A stretch of 64,000 nt of DNA from Sebastes aleutianus (GCA_916700875.1 CAKAKS010000039.1:9346544-9410543); one strand, 5' to 3'; counted from the stretch's first letter, positions 1-10,533 are shown. The notes: generated by a model from the sequence alone, not told the origin. Numbers and translations are program-made.

Positions 1-74
1 GTGTTTGATTTTATTAAACAAATAATCAAAAGATATGTAATTACAGTTTTGTTTTTTGTCCTCAGAGTGTAGAT
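1..74 (+). other. 3' end of 5' UTR intron and start context of TRIM copy 1
   Basis: A pyrimidine-rich tract ending in tcctcag (AG at 64-65) forms a 3' splice acceptor. It is followed by nine untranslated bases and the ATG at 75. The same acceptor and leader recur before copies 2 (AG 6353-6354) and 3 (AG 12688-12689), so the coding exon starts at 66. The 5' UTR exon and promoter of copy 1 lie outside the window. Confidence 0.75.
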
Positions 75-1316
75 ATGTCTGCTGCCAGCTGTTTACTGAC
101 TGAAGATCAGTTTCTGTGCTCCATCTGTCTGGATGTGTTCACTGATCCAGTCACCACACCATGTGGACACAACTTCTGTAAAACCTGCATCACTCAACAC
201 TGGGATATTAAGGTCCCGTTTCAGTGTCCCAACTGTAAAAAGATCTTCTACTCCAGACCTGAGCTGCAGGTCAATACTTTACTCTCTGAGATGGCTGCTC
301 AGTTCAGAAAGTCAGCTCAACAGAAAGCCAGCAGCAGCAGCTCAGAGCAACGAGCTGCCAAACCAGGAGAAGTTCCCTGTGACCTCTGCACTGGAACCAA
401 ACTGAAGGCCCTGAAGTCCTGCCTGGTGTGTCTGGACTCCTACTGTGAGACTCACCTGGAGCCTCATCTGACAAGGTCAGGTCTGAAAAGACATCAGCTG
501 ATCGACCCTTTGGAGAACCTGGAAAGTAGGATGTGTACGAAGCATGATAAACTGCTGGAACTGTTCTGTAAGACCGACCAGATGTGTGTCTGCATGCTCT
601 GCACTGTTTTAGACCACAAGACACATGATGTTGTTCCTCTGAAAGAAGAATATGAAGGAAAGAAGGCCGAGCTGGGGAAGACAGAGGCTGAAATTCAGCA
701 GATGATCCAGAAGAGACGACTGAAGATTCAGGAGATGAAACACTCAGTGGGGCTCAGTAAGGAAGATGCAGACAGAGAGATAGCAGATGGTGTTCAGGTC
801 TTCACCGCTCTGAAGGAGTCTGTTGAGAGAAGCCAGGCCGAGCTCATCGACACGATCAAAGAGAAGCAGAGAAAGATAGAGAAACAGGCTGAAGGGTTCA
901 TCAAAGAGCTGGAACAGGAAATCTCTGAGCTGAAGAAGAGAAGCACTGAGGTGGTGCAGCTCTCACGCTCTGAAGACCACCTCCACCTCCTCCAAAGCTT
1001 CACGTCCCTGAACGCTGCTCCACCCACCAAGGACTGGACAGAAGTCAGCGTCCGTCCACCTTCATATGAGGGGACTGTGGTGAGAGCTGTGAATCAGCTG
1101 GAGGAGGCGCTCGGTAAACAGATGAAGAAGCTGTTTGAAGCCGAGCTGAAGAGGGTCCAGCAGTCTGCAGTGGATGTGACACTTGATCCTGATACAGCAC
1201 ATCCCGACCTCATCCTGTCTGATGATGGAAAACAAGTACATGATAGTGATGTAAAGAAGAATCTCCCAGACAACCCAGAGAGATTTGATAGAGGTGCTTG
1301 TGTCTTAGCAAAGTAG
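75..1316 (+). CDS. TRIM16-like E3 ubiquitin ligase, copy 1, truncated by nonsense codon
   Basis: This is the first of three tandem TRIM genes and is expected to be a RING-type E3 ubiquitin ligase of the fish-expanded TRIM16/TRIM25-like (finTRIM-type) group, acting in the cytoplasm. Visible domains are a C3HC4 RING (Cys15, Cys18, Cys30, His32, Cys35, Cys38, Cys51, Cys54), B-box 1 (from Cys102), B-box 2 (Cys154, His157, Cys165, Asp168, Cys173, Cys176, His181, His184), a long Glu/Lys-rich coiled coil (about 190-300) and the first part of PRY. Copies 2 and 3 read CAG (Gln414); here it is TAG at 1314-1316, so the protein stops at 413 residues instead of 547 and lacks SPRY. The same frame continues open after the stop to 1718. 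It could be a young pseudogene, a SPRY-less ligase that might act as a dominant negative, or a sequencing error. The family call is secure; the exact orthologue is not. Confidence 0.85.
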   Translation: MSAASCLLTEDQFLCSICLDVFTDPVTTPCGHNFCKTCITQHWDIKVPFQCPNCKKIFYSRPELQVNTLLSEMAAQFRKSAQQKASSSSSEQRAAKPGEVPCDLCTGTKLKALKSCLVCLDSYCETHLEPHLTRSGLKRHQLIDPLENLESRMCTKHDKLLELFCKTDQMCVCMLCTVLDHKTHDVVPLKEEYEGKKAELGKTEAEIQQMIQKRRLKIQEMKHSVGLSKEDADREIADGVQVFTALKESVERSQAELIDTIKEKQRKIEKQAEGFIKELEQEISELKKRSTEVVQLSRSEDHLHLLQSFTSLNAAPPTKDWTEVSVRPPSYEGTVVRAVNQLEEALGKQMKKLFEAELKRVQQSAVDVTLDPDTAHPDLILSDDGKQVHDSDVKKNLPDNPERFDRGACVLAK

Positions 1317-1718
1317 AGTTTCTCTTCAGGAAGGTTTTACTACGAGGTTCAGGTTAAAGGGAAGACTGAGTGGGATTTAGGAGTGGCCAAAGAGTCGATC
1401 AACAGGAAAGGAATAATCCCACTGACTCCTCAGAATGGTTACTGGACGCTATGTTTGAGGAATGAAAATGAGTACAAAGCTCTTGCTGACCCTTCAGTCT
1501 GTCTCTCTCTGAAGTCTCAGCCTGAGAAGGTGGGGGTGTTTGTGGATTATGAGGAGGGTCTGGTCTCCTTTTATGATGTTGATGCTGCAGCTCTTATCTA
1601 CTCCTTTACTGGCTGCTGCTTCACTGAGAAACTTTACCCATACTTCGGTCCCAGTCTTAACTATGGAGGTAAAAACTCTGCCCCTCTGATCATCTCTCCT
1701 GTCAATCACACTGAGTAA
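1317..1718 (+). pseudogene. Orphaned PRY/SPRY tail of TRIM copy 1
   Basis: This continues in the same frame as the 75-1316 CDS beyond the TAG and ends at a TAA at the position where copies 2 and 3 stop. It keeps B30.2 landmarks (a WDLGV motif, a GYW motif, and a FVDYEEG-type strand) with no frameshift or second stop. With the TAG read through, the total length would be exactly 547 residues, as in the intact paralogues. The single lesion and otherwise clean frame mean the loss is recent or polymorphic. An internal ATG at 1383 exists but would start inside the SPRY fold, so I do not propose it as a gene. Confidence 0.8.
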
Positions 1719-2655
1719 AACAACCATTTGATTTTCTACAGAAATATTCTCTTTAATTTAAATAAAATGTATATTGCTGGTGATTTAGGGTGTATACATT
1801 GTTTTTCCAGATTCTGACTATTAAAATCATCATAAAAAATGTATTAATGAATAAGAAACATTACCACGTTCCTTAATTATATTTTAATAAGGTTTTTTAA
1901 GGGTTTTAGTTTTTATAATTTCAAATTAAAGGACAAATTAAGTGATCTCTGGTATGTTTTCAGGGGTAAATTAAAGATTAATTCATAATGGTACAAAACT
2001 GATAGATATTTGGAGCATTGATAAAATCTGATCATAAAATATTAAATATGAATAAAGCTGCTTTAAACACCAGAAAAGAAGAAAAGTTTTGTCTGTTGTG
2101 TTATTTTCATTCCATATTGTCCACCTCTTTGCAGACTGCATAGATAAAATGAGATAATCCTTTATTAATTAATTAATAATTTGCAGGATTATAGCAGCAA
2201 AGGGATACAGTGCAAACAACAAAAAGCATCAGTAAAAAACAAAACAAGATCTAATAAATAAGCAAGCAAACAATAAAGATAAAGTCAGTAAGATATTGTT
2301 GATATTGCACAGAATATAGAATATTGCTATTGCACAGTGGAAAGTTTAACAAAGTCAACAAGTTTCCACAGGATTTTTTACATCTTTGTGATTTGACTTT
2401 CATCGAGAATAATCTGTGTATATGAGTGTGATGGTGGAGCTGCCTGTTAATCACACATACTGTAAATCTTTTAACCAATTGTCTCAGAACACTGATTTTT
2501 TTTCTCTCGGATAATTGCAGACGTAATGAAGTCGGTTGAGAAGCTTGGAGCTGCTGAACTCTGCAGCAAAGAGCATGTTAACGTTCAAGTCACGTGGGAC
2601 AGATGGTAGAGAATATTTATGACCTAAGAGTTGGTTGTGCGAGGGTTAAAATAAT
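1719..2655 (+). other. 3' UTR and duplicated flank of TRIM copy 1
   Basis: AT-rich sequence paralogous to 8008-9080 and, in part, to 14343-14990. Candidate poly(A) signals are AATAAA at 1761-1766 (unique to this copy) and AATAAA at 2051-2056 in an aataaagctgc context kept in all three copies. No coding sequence is seen. Confidence 0.6.
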
Positions 2656-3330
2656 TAGGGATGCACCGATTTATTGGCTGAACATCGGTATTGTCCGATA
2701 TTCGTCTTGTTGACTGCCCAAATATGATGACATTCGCCGATGGCAGTGGCCGATGGTTATCTGTTTCGTTTCATCAATTTTGCATCGGCTAAATATTGTG
2801 TTGGTTATTTGCGGTCGGTCTCTGACAACAGTAACCAGCTGCTGATTCAGAGCCAGTAGGTGGACACGACTCTGACGGCGGGCGCCCTGTGCACATGTGG
2901 TTTGGTTACAAACAAAAGTGGAAAAAAAGCGTCTGCCATGAGGGAGTATTACTGTTAAAAAGGCCTGGACTGTAATAGGACTATGATAATGCAAAGTTCA
3001 GAGTTTGTTTGTATGAAAGTTCCTACTGTTTATTAGGTATATAATAATTGTATCACTTAGTTCCCACCTTTCTATGAGTATGTAGTGACAGTCAAAATAC
3101 GTCCTCTGATGGCTGACTGAGGTAATATCCTAGTAAGCACCAGGGGAAGCAGAGGCTCGGTGGTTGGTATGTGGCTGAGTAGAGGGAGCTAATTTATGTG
3201 TTGTTGTGCGTTCATGACATACAGTAAGTGGTTTCTTATTTGCTCTCCTTTGACTCCTATGTAGAAACTGTCAATTTATTCCTTTCTGTGCATGTTTATC
3301 TTGTGCTTCAAAAGTACCGTGCTGTGCTTA
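2656..3330 (+). mobile_element. Non-autonomous DNA transposon fragment (TAGGGATGCACCGAT end)
   Basis: Begins with tagggatgcaccgat, the type of terminus seen on hAT-like non-autonomous elements in fish, followed by repeated CGAT/CCGAT-rich sequence. A second copy lies at the equivalent place after TRIM copy 2 (9081-9765), so it was carried along by the segmental duplication and did not insert independently. No transposase frame remains. The superfamily is inferred from the end sequence only. Confidence 0.5.
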
Positions 3331-4059
3331 CAGTATAGGCTAATTAGCATGCTATTGGAATGATATCAGGCTCTCCATAGTCTTTATTCACGCGCATTGA
3401 TATTTGACTACATTGCTATATTTCTGTTATAGTATTGTCTACTAGAGTGGTTAAATGTGTCTCATTACACATTGCCTCGTGTTCAGCTCATGTTCAGCTC
3501 ATGTTCAGTCTGTAGGTCATTATGTCCTTAATTAAGGCTGTTCTGTATGCCACCACATGTCACTGCTTATTCATTACGTTCATTCAGCTATATAGTATTG
3601 TGGTAATCAGTGTGTATATTGTACTGAAAGAAACGGTTTTATAGTTTGTATTGGCTCTCAGGTTATGTGTAAATGTACATTATTGAGTTCACTGTGGCTA
3701 TATTATTAACACAAGAAATACTGCTGTTTAAGTTGCTTATATTATTTAGGTAAATTGTAAGTTACTTTTAGTCAAGTAAGCTAATATTGTATTTCTGAGT
3801 TTGTTTCTGTAGGACCACAACACACATAGACCACACATACATAACCTACATCCATCAATAAAGAAGAGAGGATTTAACAGTTAACAGAGAGTGAAGTTTT
3901 GTGTCTTGACAGACACCCAGTGGCGAATGTCATATATCCACCAGCCTAAGAAAGATTCCTCAGTTACAATTACACCGTCTTGGAGACAGATCAGCAACAA
4001 GAACGTTGTTATGTTCAGTGTCAAATTAAGCAGTAAAACGACGGTTTACAAGATTTCTT
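3331..4059. other. Copy-1-specific intergenic block
   Basis: Similarity to the copy 2 flank breaks off near 3345, where that flank jumps directly to minisatellite sequence (9776). The block includes a short direct repeat (cagctcatgtt, near 3484-3510). I see no gene or recognisable element. Confidence 0.5.
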
Positions 4060-4385
4060 AAAAATAATCACGGCGGTCTGGATTAACGAACCACATGTGT
4101 GCATAATGTGTCACTAGAAGCCCGTTAGTCCGATGAGGACGACGTAACATCCAGTATGTTACAGTGGGAACATCCTCCATGCCGTGCAGCCTGTGCAGCA
4201 GTCCGTCCCCCATACCGGTATCCAGTCCCAGGTGAGCAGAGTGCAGCAGCACGTCGGGGCCGCCACATTGTAATCCCGCGTCTCCTCCGTGGGTCCGTCC
4301 AGCCCAGACAGCTGATGGTACATGATAGCCTCCGTCCTTTCCACGCTTCATATTCATTGTCTATGTAAGCAGCCATGCAATGCAG
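4060..4385 (-). repeat. Interspersed repeat, reverse copy
   Basis: Contains, on the minus strand, a block around tagacaatgaat and gaatgcattgca that recurs at 14994-15250 (minus), 21640-21785 (plus) and 32790-33290 (plus). The part from 4208 on is shared almost continuously with the flank of TRIM copy 3. It is a teleost interspersed repeat of unknown class. Confidence 0.55.
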
Positions 4386-4432
4386 CGAGGAAGGGATTTT
4401 GAGAGGGCACATTTTCGCATTTTCTCCACAGT

Positions 4433-4795
4433 AAGGACACCCTCGAAGGCACTTTATCACATTTTCTCCATTAGAAGGACACCCTAGAGGACACTTTATC
4501 ACATTTTGTCCACTGGAAGGACACCCTAGAGGGCACTTTATCACATTTTCTCCACAGTAAGGACACCCTCGAAGGCACTTTATCACATTTTCTCCATTAG
4601 AAGGACACCCTAGAGGACACTTTATCACATTTTGTCCACTGGAAGGACACTAGACGGCATTTTATCACATTTTCTCCACTGGAAGGACACCCTAGAGGAC
4701 ACTTTATCACATTTTGTCCACTGGAAGGACACTAGACGGCATTTTATCACATTTTCTCCACTGGAAGGACACCCTACAGGGCACTTTTGCTGCGT
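4433..4795. repeat. 42-bp minisatellite with higher-order structure
   Basis: Nine units start with aaggacac at 4433, 4475, 4517, 4559, 4601, 4643, 4683, 4725 and 4765. Most are 42 bp; two are 40 bp. Unit types run A-B-C-A-B-C'-D-C'-D, so there is a 126-bp higher-order repeat followed by an 82-bp one. The flank of TRIM copy 2 has a single unit at about 9776-9820. Because 42 is a multiple of three, the minus strand stays open with 14-residue Cys/Pro/Gly-rich repeats; I treat that frame as an accident of period. Confidence 0.9.
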
Positions 4796-4885
4796 TTTTT
4801 TCAGACATGGGGTTACCAAGAGGGCACTTTACATCCTGAGTCCACCAATGTAATACCATACTGTAAAAATACTCTGTTACAGGTA

Positions 4886-5436
4886 AGTGGTGGAATGTAA
4901 CTAAGTACATTTACTTAAGTCCTGTAGTTAAGTACAAATCTGAGGTACTTGTACTTGAGTATCTTTTCAGATTATAATCCTTCATCTCCTTCCTGTCCAG
5001 TGACAACCACGTATCTCCAGATGTGTTGATGTTGAATGTTTGTGAAGGATGAAGTGTTCCTTTATGTGTTGAGAAAATCCTTCTTAGGCTAAATAAACTC
5101 TTTAAAAAACCTCACATGATGATCTTATAGACCATGATGCATTGCTGTTGATTAAACTAGCCAACAGGATATAAATGAGTTAAAATGCAACACACACATT
5201 AATGCAGCAGTAATATTAATCCAGAAACATCAGAGATAATAGTGAATCACTGACAGGGAACATTTTACTGCTCAGTGAATACTTTTACTTTGACACTTCA
5301 AGTACATTCGTCTGATAATACTTAAATACTTATACTTCAGTAAGGGTGTTGAATGCAGGACTTTAGTGGAGTATTTTCACAGTATGGTATTAGTACTTTT
5401 ACTTCAGTAAAGGGTCTGAATACTTCCTCCACCACT
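4886..5436. mobile_element. AAGTA-rich MITE-like element with inverted ends
   Basis: Starts agtggtggaatgtaactaag and ends with its imperfect inverse (tgaatacttcctccaccact), enclosing stretches rich in AAGTA/TACTT. The same family recurs at 10208-10530, 18525-19492, 19827-20317, 28080-28268, 30617-30720, 53228-53348 and 54222-54412. The paired ends and AT-rich, non-coding interior fit a non-autonomous DNA transposon. It lies immediately upstream of the TRIM copy 2 5' UTR exon. Confidence 0.65.
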
Positions 5437-5439
5437 CCC

Positions 5440-5643
5440 TGTTGACGACGGGCCACTGAGAGGTGGAGCAACTCTGAAAGAGGAAGTCTTCAGCGTCACA
5501 TTTCCTGGTATGAAATTGATAGTTTGTCTGAGCGACAGCAGAGCTGCAGTCGAGACGAGTCTCTCCGTTTCTCTCTAAAGAAACATTCAACTGAATCCAA
5601 CAAGTTTTTATCAACAACACAGCAGAATCTCTGCCAAACACTG
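5440..5643 (+). promoter_or_regulatory. Promoter-proximal region and 5' UTR exon of TRIM copy 2
   Basis: This 200-bp stretch is strongly conserved with 10534-10736 upstream of copy 3 and ends in a consensus splice donor (acactg|gtgagt, GT at 5644-5645). Joined to the acceptor at 6353-6354 it gives a non-coding first exon and a 711-bp intron. The exon start is not resolved and I see no TATA box. The preceding transposon end (to 5436) abuts it, so part of the promoter may be element-derived. Confidence 0.55.
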
Positions 5644-6363
5644 GTGAGTACACTGACCTACAGAGACTAAATGCACTAACTAAATATAGTTCAAACCAGA
5701 ATCTGACTGTTTTACATCTGTTTAAAGAATAGATCAAAACAACCTGGAAATGTTGCCAGAATTACTAAACAGAGGTAAACCACAGTGACTGAACTCCAGC
5801 TAGTTAAGGTTAGACAGAATACAGTCACAGCTAGCATTAGCTTGAGCTAATTCACAGACCTGTTTCCTGTCTGAACTCCAAACCTCAGCTCTACTCAGAC
5901 AGGAAGTTCCCCTCAGGGCAAATGTTTCACTGAGGTCCATCGGTGGCCGTGGGGGTTGTTGAGAGAAATGATATTATATATATATAATGTCCTGCAGTCC
6001 AGAGCAGTAGCTTCCATCTTTTCTTCTGCACATCGAATGTGTCTGATTCTCTGCTCTCTGTATCTTCATCCTCTCTCTCTGATCCTCCTCTTCCTCCTCT
6101 TTGTCCAATCTGACTCTTTGACTCTAACGCTCTTTGAACCTGGAAGGTGATCTTTATTTTGCTCTGCTCCCTCAGACGCTTCAATAAAACAAATAATAAA
6201 GTAAATTACTGGATAAATATATCACAGTAAATTGTAATAAATGTGTTGAGGGCAGGTAAAAAGAAAACTACCAGACCAACTTACTGTATGTGTTTGATTT
6301 TATTAAACAAATAATCAAAAGATATGTAATTACAGTTTTGTTTTTTGTCCTCAGAGTGTAGAT

Positions 6364-8007
6364 ATGTCTGCTGCCAGCTGTCTGCTGACTGAAGATCAGT
6401 TTCTGTGCTCCATCTGTCTGGATGTGTTCACTGATCCAGTCAGCACACCATGTGGACACAACTTCTGTAAAACCTGCATCACTCAACACTGGGATATTAA
6501 TGTCCTATGCCAGTGTCCCAACTGTAAAGAGGTTTTCAACACTAGACCTGAGCTGCGGGTCAATACTTTCATCTCTGAGATGGCTGCTCAGTTCAGACAG
6601 TCAGCTCAACAGAAAGCCAGCAGCAGCAGCTCAGAGCAACAAGCTGCCAAACCAGGAGAAGTTCCCTGTGACGTCTGCACTGGAACCAAACTGAAGGCCC
6701 TGAAGTCCTGCCTGGTGTGTCTGGACTCCTACTGTGAGACTCACCTGGAGACTAATCTGACAAGGTCAGGTCTGAAAAGACATCAGCTGATCGACCCTGT
6801 GGAAAACCTGGAAAGCAGGATGTGTAAGAAGCACGATAAACTGCTGGAGCTGTTCTGTAAGACCGACCAGATGTGTGTCTGCATGATGTGCACTGTTTCA
6901 GACCACAAAACACATGATGTTGTTCCTCTGAAAGAAGAATATGAAGGAAAGAAGGCCGAGCTGGGGAAGACAGAGGCCGAAATTCAGCAGATGATCCAGA
7001 AGAGACGACTGAAGATTCAGGAGATGAAACACTCAGTGGGGCTCAGTAAGGAAGATGCAGACAGAGAGATGGCAGATGGTGTTCAGGTCTTCACCGCTCT
7101 GAAGGAGTCTGTTGAGAGAAGCCAGGCCGAGCTCTTCGACACGATCAACGAGAAGCAGAGAAAGACAGAGAAACAGGCTGAAGGCTTCATCAAAGAGCTG
7201 GAACAGGAAATCTCTGAGCTGAAAAAGAGAAGCACTGAGGTGATGCAGCTCTCACGCTCTGAAGACCACCTCCACCTCCTCCAAAGCTTCACGTCCCTGA
7301 ACGCTGCTCCATCCACCAAGGACTGGACAGAAGTCAGTGTCCGTCCACCTTCATATGAGGGGACTGTGGTGAGAGCTGTGAATCAGCTGGAGGAGACGCT
7401 CAGTAAACAGATGAAGAAGCTGCTTGAAGCTGAGCTGAAGAGGGTCCAGCAGTCTGCAGTGGATGTGACACTTGATCCTGATACAGCACAGCCCAAACTC
7501 ATCCTGTCTGATGATGGAAAACAAGTACATGGTAGTGATGTAAAGAAGAATCTCCCAGACAACCCAGAGAGATTTGATACTTCTGCTTGTGTTTTAGCAA
7601 AGCAGAGTTTCTCTTCAGGAAGGTTTTACTACGAGGTTCAGGTTAAAGGGAAGACTGAGTGGGATTTAGGAGTGGCCAGAGAGTCGATCAACAGGAAGGG
7701 AGGAATCACACGGACTCCTCAGAATGGTTACTGGATGATATGTTTGAGGAATGAAAATGAGTACATAGCTTGTACTAACCCTTTAGTCCGTCTCTCTCTG
7801 AAGTCTCAGCCTGAGAAGGTGGAGGTGTTTGTGGATTATGAGGAGGGTCTGGTCTCCTTTTATGATGTTGATGCTGCAGCTCTTATCTACTCCTTTACTG
7901 GCTGCTCCTTCACTGAGAAACTCTACCCATACTTAAGTCCCAGTCCTAACTATGGTGGTAAAAACTCTGCCCCTCTGATCATCTCTCCTGTCAATCACAC
8001 TGAGTAG
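6364..8007 (+). CDS. TRIM16-like E3 ubiquitin ligase, copy 2 (intact)
   Basis: A full-length single-exon TRIM protein of 547 residues. It has RING 15-54 (C3HC4 complete), B-box 1 from Cys102 (Cys102, Cys105, Cys116, Cys119), B-box 2 154-184 (C-H-C-D-C-C-H-H all present), coiled coil about 190-300, PRY from about 367 and SPRY to the C-terminus with WDLGV at 433-437 and GYW at 455-457. The family couples RING-dependent ubiquitin transfer to target recognition by SPRY; fish members are often linked to antiviral responses, but no target can be read from the sequence. The ATG follows a spliced leader (acceptor AG 6353-6354). It differs from copies 1 and 3 mainly between residues 46 and 69 and in SPRY loop residues 446-476. 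A likely poly(A) signal is at 8481-8486. I call it TRIM16-like because of the two B-boxes and single coding exon; TRIM25-like or finTRIM naming is equally defensible. Confidence 0.92.
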   Translation: MSAASCLLTEDQFLCSICLDVFTDPVSTPCGHNFCKTCITQHWDINVLCQCPNCKEVFNTRPELRVNTFISEMAAQFRQSAQQKASSSSSEQQAAKPGEVPCDVCTGTKLKALKSCLVCLDSYCETHLETNLTRSGLKRHQLIDPVENLESRMCKKHDKLLELFCKTDQMCVCMMCTVSDHKTHDVVPLKEEYEGKKAELGKTEAEIQQMIQKRRLKIQEMKHSVGLSKEDADREMADGVQVFTALKESVERSQAELFDTINEKQRKTEKQAEGFIKELEQEISELKKRSTEVMQLSRSEDHLHLLQSFTSLNAAPSTKDWTEVSVRPPSYEGTVVRAVNQLEETLSKQMKKLLEAELKRVQQSAVDVTLDPDTAQPKLILSDDGKQVHGSDVKKNLPDNPERFDTSACVLAKQSFSSGRFYYEVQVKGKTEWDLGVARESINRKGGITRTPQNGYWMICLRNENEYIACTNPLVRLSLKSQPEKVEVFVDYEEGLVSFYDVDAAALIYSFTGCSFTEKLYPYLSPSPNYGGKNSAPLIISPVNHTE

Positions 8008-9080
8008 AACAACCATTTGATTTTCTACAGGAATATTCTCTATCATTTAATTTAATGAATGTATATTATTGGTGATTTAGGGTGTATACATTGTTTTCCC
8101 AGATTCTGATCATTATGTTTTATTTCCTTTTTTTTTTCCTCTGATCTCTCACATTGCTACTTACAACACACTGATTTTACAGCACTGATTGATATTATCT
8201 AATGTAGTCTAATTTATTGTAATGATTGCATTTACCTGCCTTCAAGACTATTAAAATCATCATAAACAATTTATTAATAAATAAGAAACATTTCCATGTT
8301 CCTTAATTATATTTTAATAAGGTGTTTTAAGGGTTTCAGTTTTTATAATTTCAAATTAAAGGACAAATTAAGTGATCTCTGGTTTGTTTTCATGGGTAAA
8401 TTAAACATTAATTCATAATGGTACAAAACTGACAGATATTTGGAACGTTGATAAAATCTGGTCACAAAATATTAAATATGAATAAAGCTGCAGTGGTTTT
8501 AAACACCAGAAAAGAAGAAAAGTTGTATCTGTTGTGTTATTTTCATTTTATATTGTCCACCTCTCTGCAGACTGCATAGATAAAATGAGATAATCCTTTA
8601 TTAATTAATTAATAATTTTCAGGATTATGGCAGCAAAGGGGTACAGTGCAAACAACAAGAAGTATCAGTAAAAAACAAAACAAGATCTAATAAATAAGCA
8701 AGTAAACAATAAGATAAAGTCAGTAAGATGTTGATATTGCACAGAATATTGAATATTGCTATTGCACAGTGGAAAGATTAACAAAGTCAACAAGTTTCCA
8801 CAGGATTTATTTACATCTTTGTGATTTCACTTTCATCGAGAATAATCTGTGTATATGAGTGTGATGGTGGAGCTGCCTGTTAATCACACACAGATCTTTT
8901 TAACCAATTGTCTCAGAAAACAGATTTTTTTTCAGATAATTGGAGATGTAATGAAGTCGGTTGAGAAGCTTGGAGCCGCTGAACTCTGCAGCAAAGAGCA
9001 TGTTAACGTTCAAGTCACATGGGACGGATGGTAGAAAAAAGTTATGACCTAAGAGTTGGTTGTGCGAGGGTTAAAATAAT
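8008..9080 (+). other. 3' UTR and duplicated flank of TRIM copy 2
   Basis: Paralogous to 1719-2655 with small indels. AATAAA at 8481-8486 is the best poly(A) signal; the copy 1 signal near its stop codon (1761) is lost here. A poly-T tract and about 125 extra bases near 8110-8245 are shared with copy 3 but absent from copy 1, so this part of copy 2 is closer to copy 3. Confidence 0.55.
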
Positions 9081-9765
9081 TAGGGATGCACCGAGTTATC
9101 GTCTGAACATTGGTATTGTCCGATATTCGTCTTGTTGACTGCCCAAATATGATGACATTCGCCGATGGCAGTGGCTGATGTTTATCTGTTGCGTTTCATA
9201 AATTTTGTGCCGGCTGTTGTGTTGGTTATTTGCGGTCGGTCTCCGACAACAGTAACCAGCGGCTGATTCAGAGCCAGTAGCTGGACACGACTCTGACGGC
9301 GGGCGCCGTGTGCACGTGTGGTTTGCTTACAAATAAAAGTGGAAAAAAAAACGTCTGCCATGAGGGAGTATTACTGTTAGAAAGGCCTGGACTGTAATAG
9401 GACTATGATAATGCAAAGTTCAGAATTTGTTTGTATGAAAGTTCCTACTGTTTATTAGGTTTATAATAATTGTATCACTTAATTCCCACCTTTCTATGAG
9501 TATGTAGTGACAGTCAAAATACGCTCCCTGCTGGCTGACTGAAGTAATATCCTAGTAAGCACCAGGGGAAGCAGAGGCTCGGTGGTTGGTATGTGGCTGA
9601 GTAGAGGGAGCTAATTCATGTGTTGTTGTGCGTTCATGACATACAGTAAGTGGTTTCTTATTTGCTCTCCTTTGACTCCTATGTAGAAACTGTCAATTTA
9701 TTCCTTTCTGTGCTGGTTTATCTTGGGCTTCAAAAGTACCGTGCTGTGCTTACAGTATAGGCTAA
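9081..9765 (+). mobile_element. Second copy of the TAGGGATGCACCGAT transposon fragment
   Basis: Equivalent in position and sequence to 2656-3330; duplicated together with the TRIM unit. Similarity ends at about 9768, where the sequence switches to a single 42-bp minisatellite unit. Confidence 0.5.
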
Positions 9766-10207
9766 TGTATAATATGGCACTTTATCACATTTTCTCGACT
9801 GGAAGGACACCGTAGAGGGCGATAACGTTTCTCTTCCTGCTTCAGCCCCGGCACTGATCCGTTTTTGCTGAAGCAGGAAAAGCCAACACTAGAATCAGCA
9901 GTGATTCATGGAGAGACCTTCGTCTGGTCAGCTAACATTACTGACAAGCAGGTGAAATATAGAGTGATATTGTGGTTTTAGCTGACGTGTGTCGCCTCAC
10001 TGTTTTGAGCGATGCTCGTTCAGGTATATTTAGAGCGAGCAAATACAAATAGTCCCTTTATGTTAAATAAACTCTTTAAAAAGCCTTTTGGATCAGCTGG
10101 AAAATGCATCGTCACAAAGCTTAAAGCAGAACTGTTTTGTTTGACACCAATGAAAGGTTGACTTTTTAGAGATACGTGGTTCTCACAGGACAGCGGCGCT
10201 ACAAACA
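9766..10207. other. Rearranged spacer of unit 2
   Basis: Holds one minisatellite unit (about 9776-9820), then sequence not found in unit 1, a short match to unit 1 (taaataaactctttaaaaa, about 10062), and an unmatched insert to 10207. No gene is seen. The joins mark independent deletions and insertions after the duplication. Confidence 0.5.
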
Positions 10208-10530
10208 TATGATGCTCTTATAGACCATGATGCATTGCTGTTGATTAAACTAGCCAACAGGATATAAATTAGTTAAAATGCAACATACACGTTAATGCAG
10301 CAGTAATATTAATCCAGAAACATGAGATATAATAGTAAAACACTGACAGGGAACATTTTACTGCTCAATCAATACTTTTACTTTGACACTTCAAGTACAT
10401 TTGACGGATAATACTTAAATGCTTTTACTTCAGTAAGGGTTTTGAATGCAGGACTTTAGTGGAGTATTTTCACAGTGTGGTATTAGTACTTTTACTTCAG
10501 TAAAGGGTCTGAATACTTCCTCCACCACTC
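10208..10530. mobile_element. 3' part of AAGTA MITE-like element upstream of TRIM copy 3
   Basis: Paralogous to 5118-5436; the left end of the element is missing. It ends in tacttcctccaccact directly before the copy 3 promoter region. Confidence 0.55.
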
Positions 10531-10533
10531 CCT

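Noticed and set aside
1383..1718. Separate 111-codon gene starting at 1383
   Set aside because: It is the SPRY tail of TRIM copy 1, in frame with it after the nonsense codon.
4125..4628. 167-codon minus-strand frame with Cys-rich 14-residue repeats
   Set aside because: It is the 42-bp minisatellite read in a frame kept open by its period; no start context, homologue or splice support.
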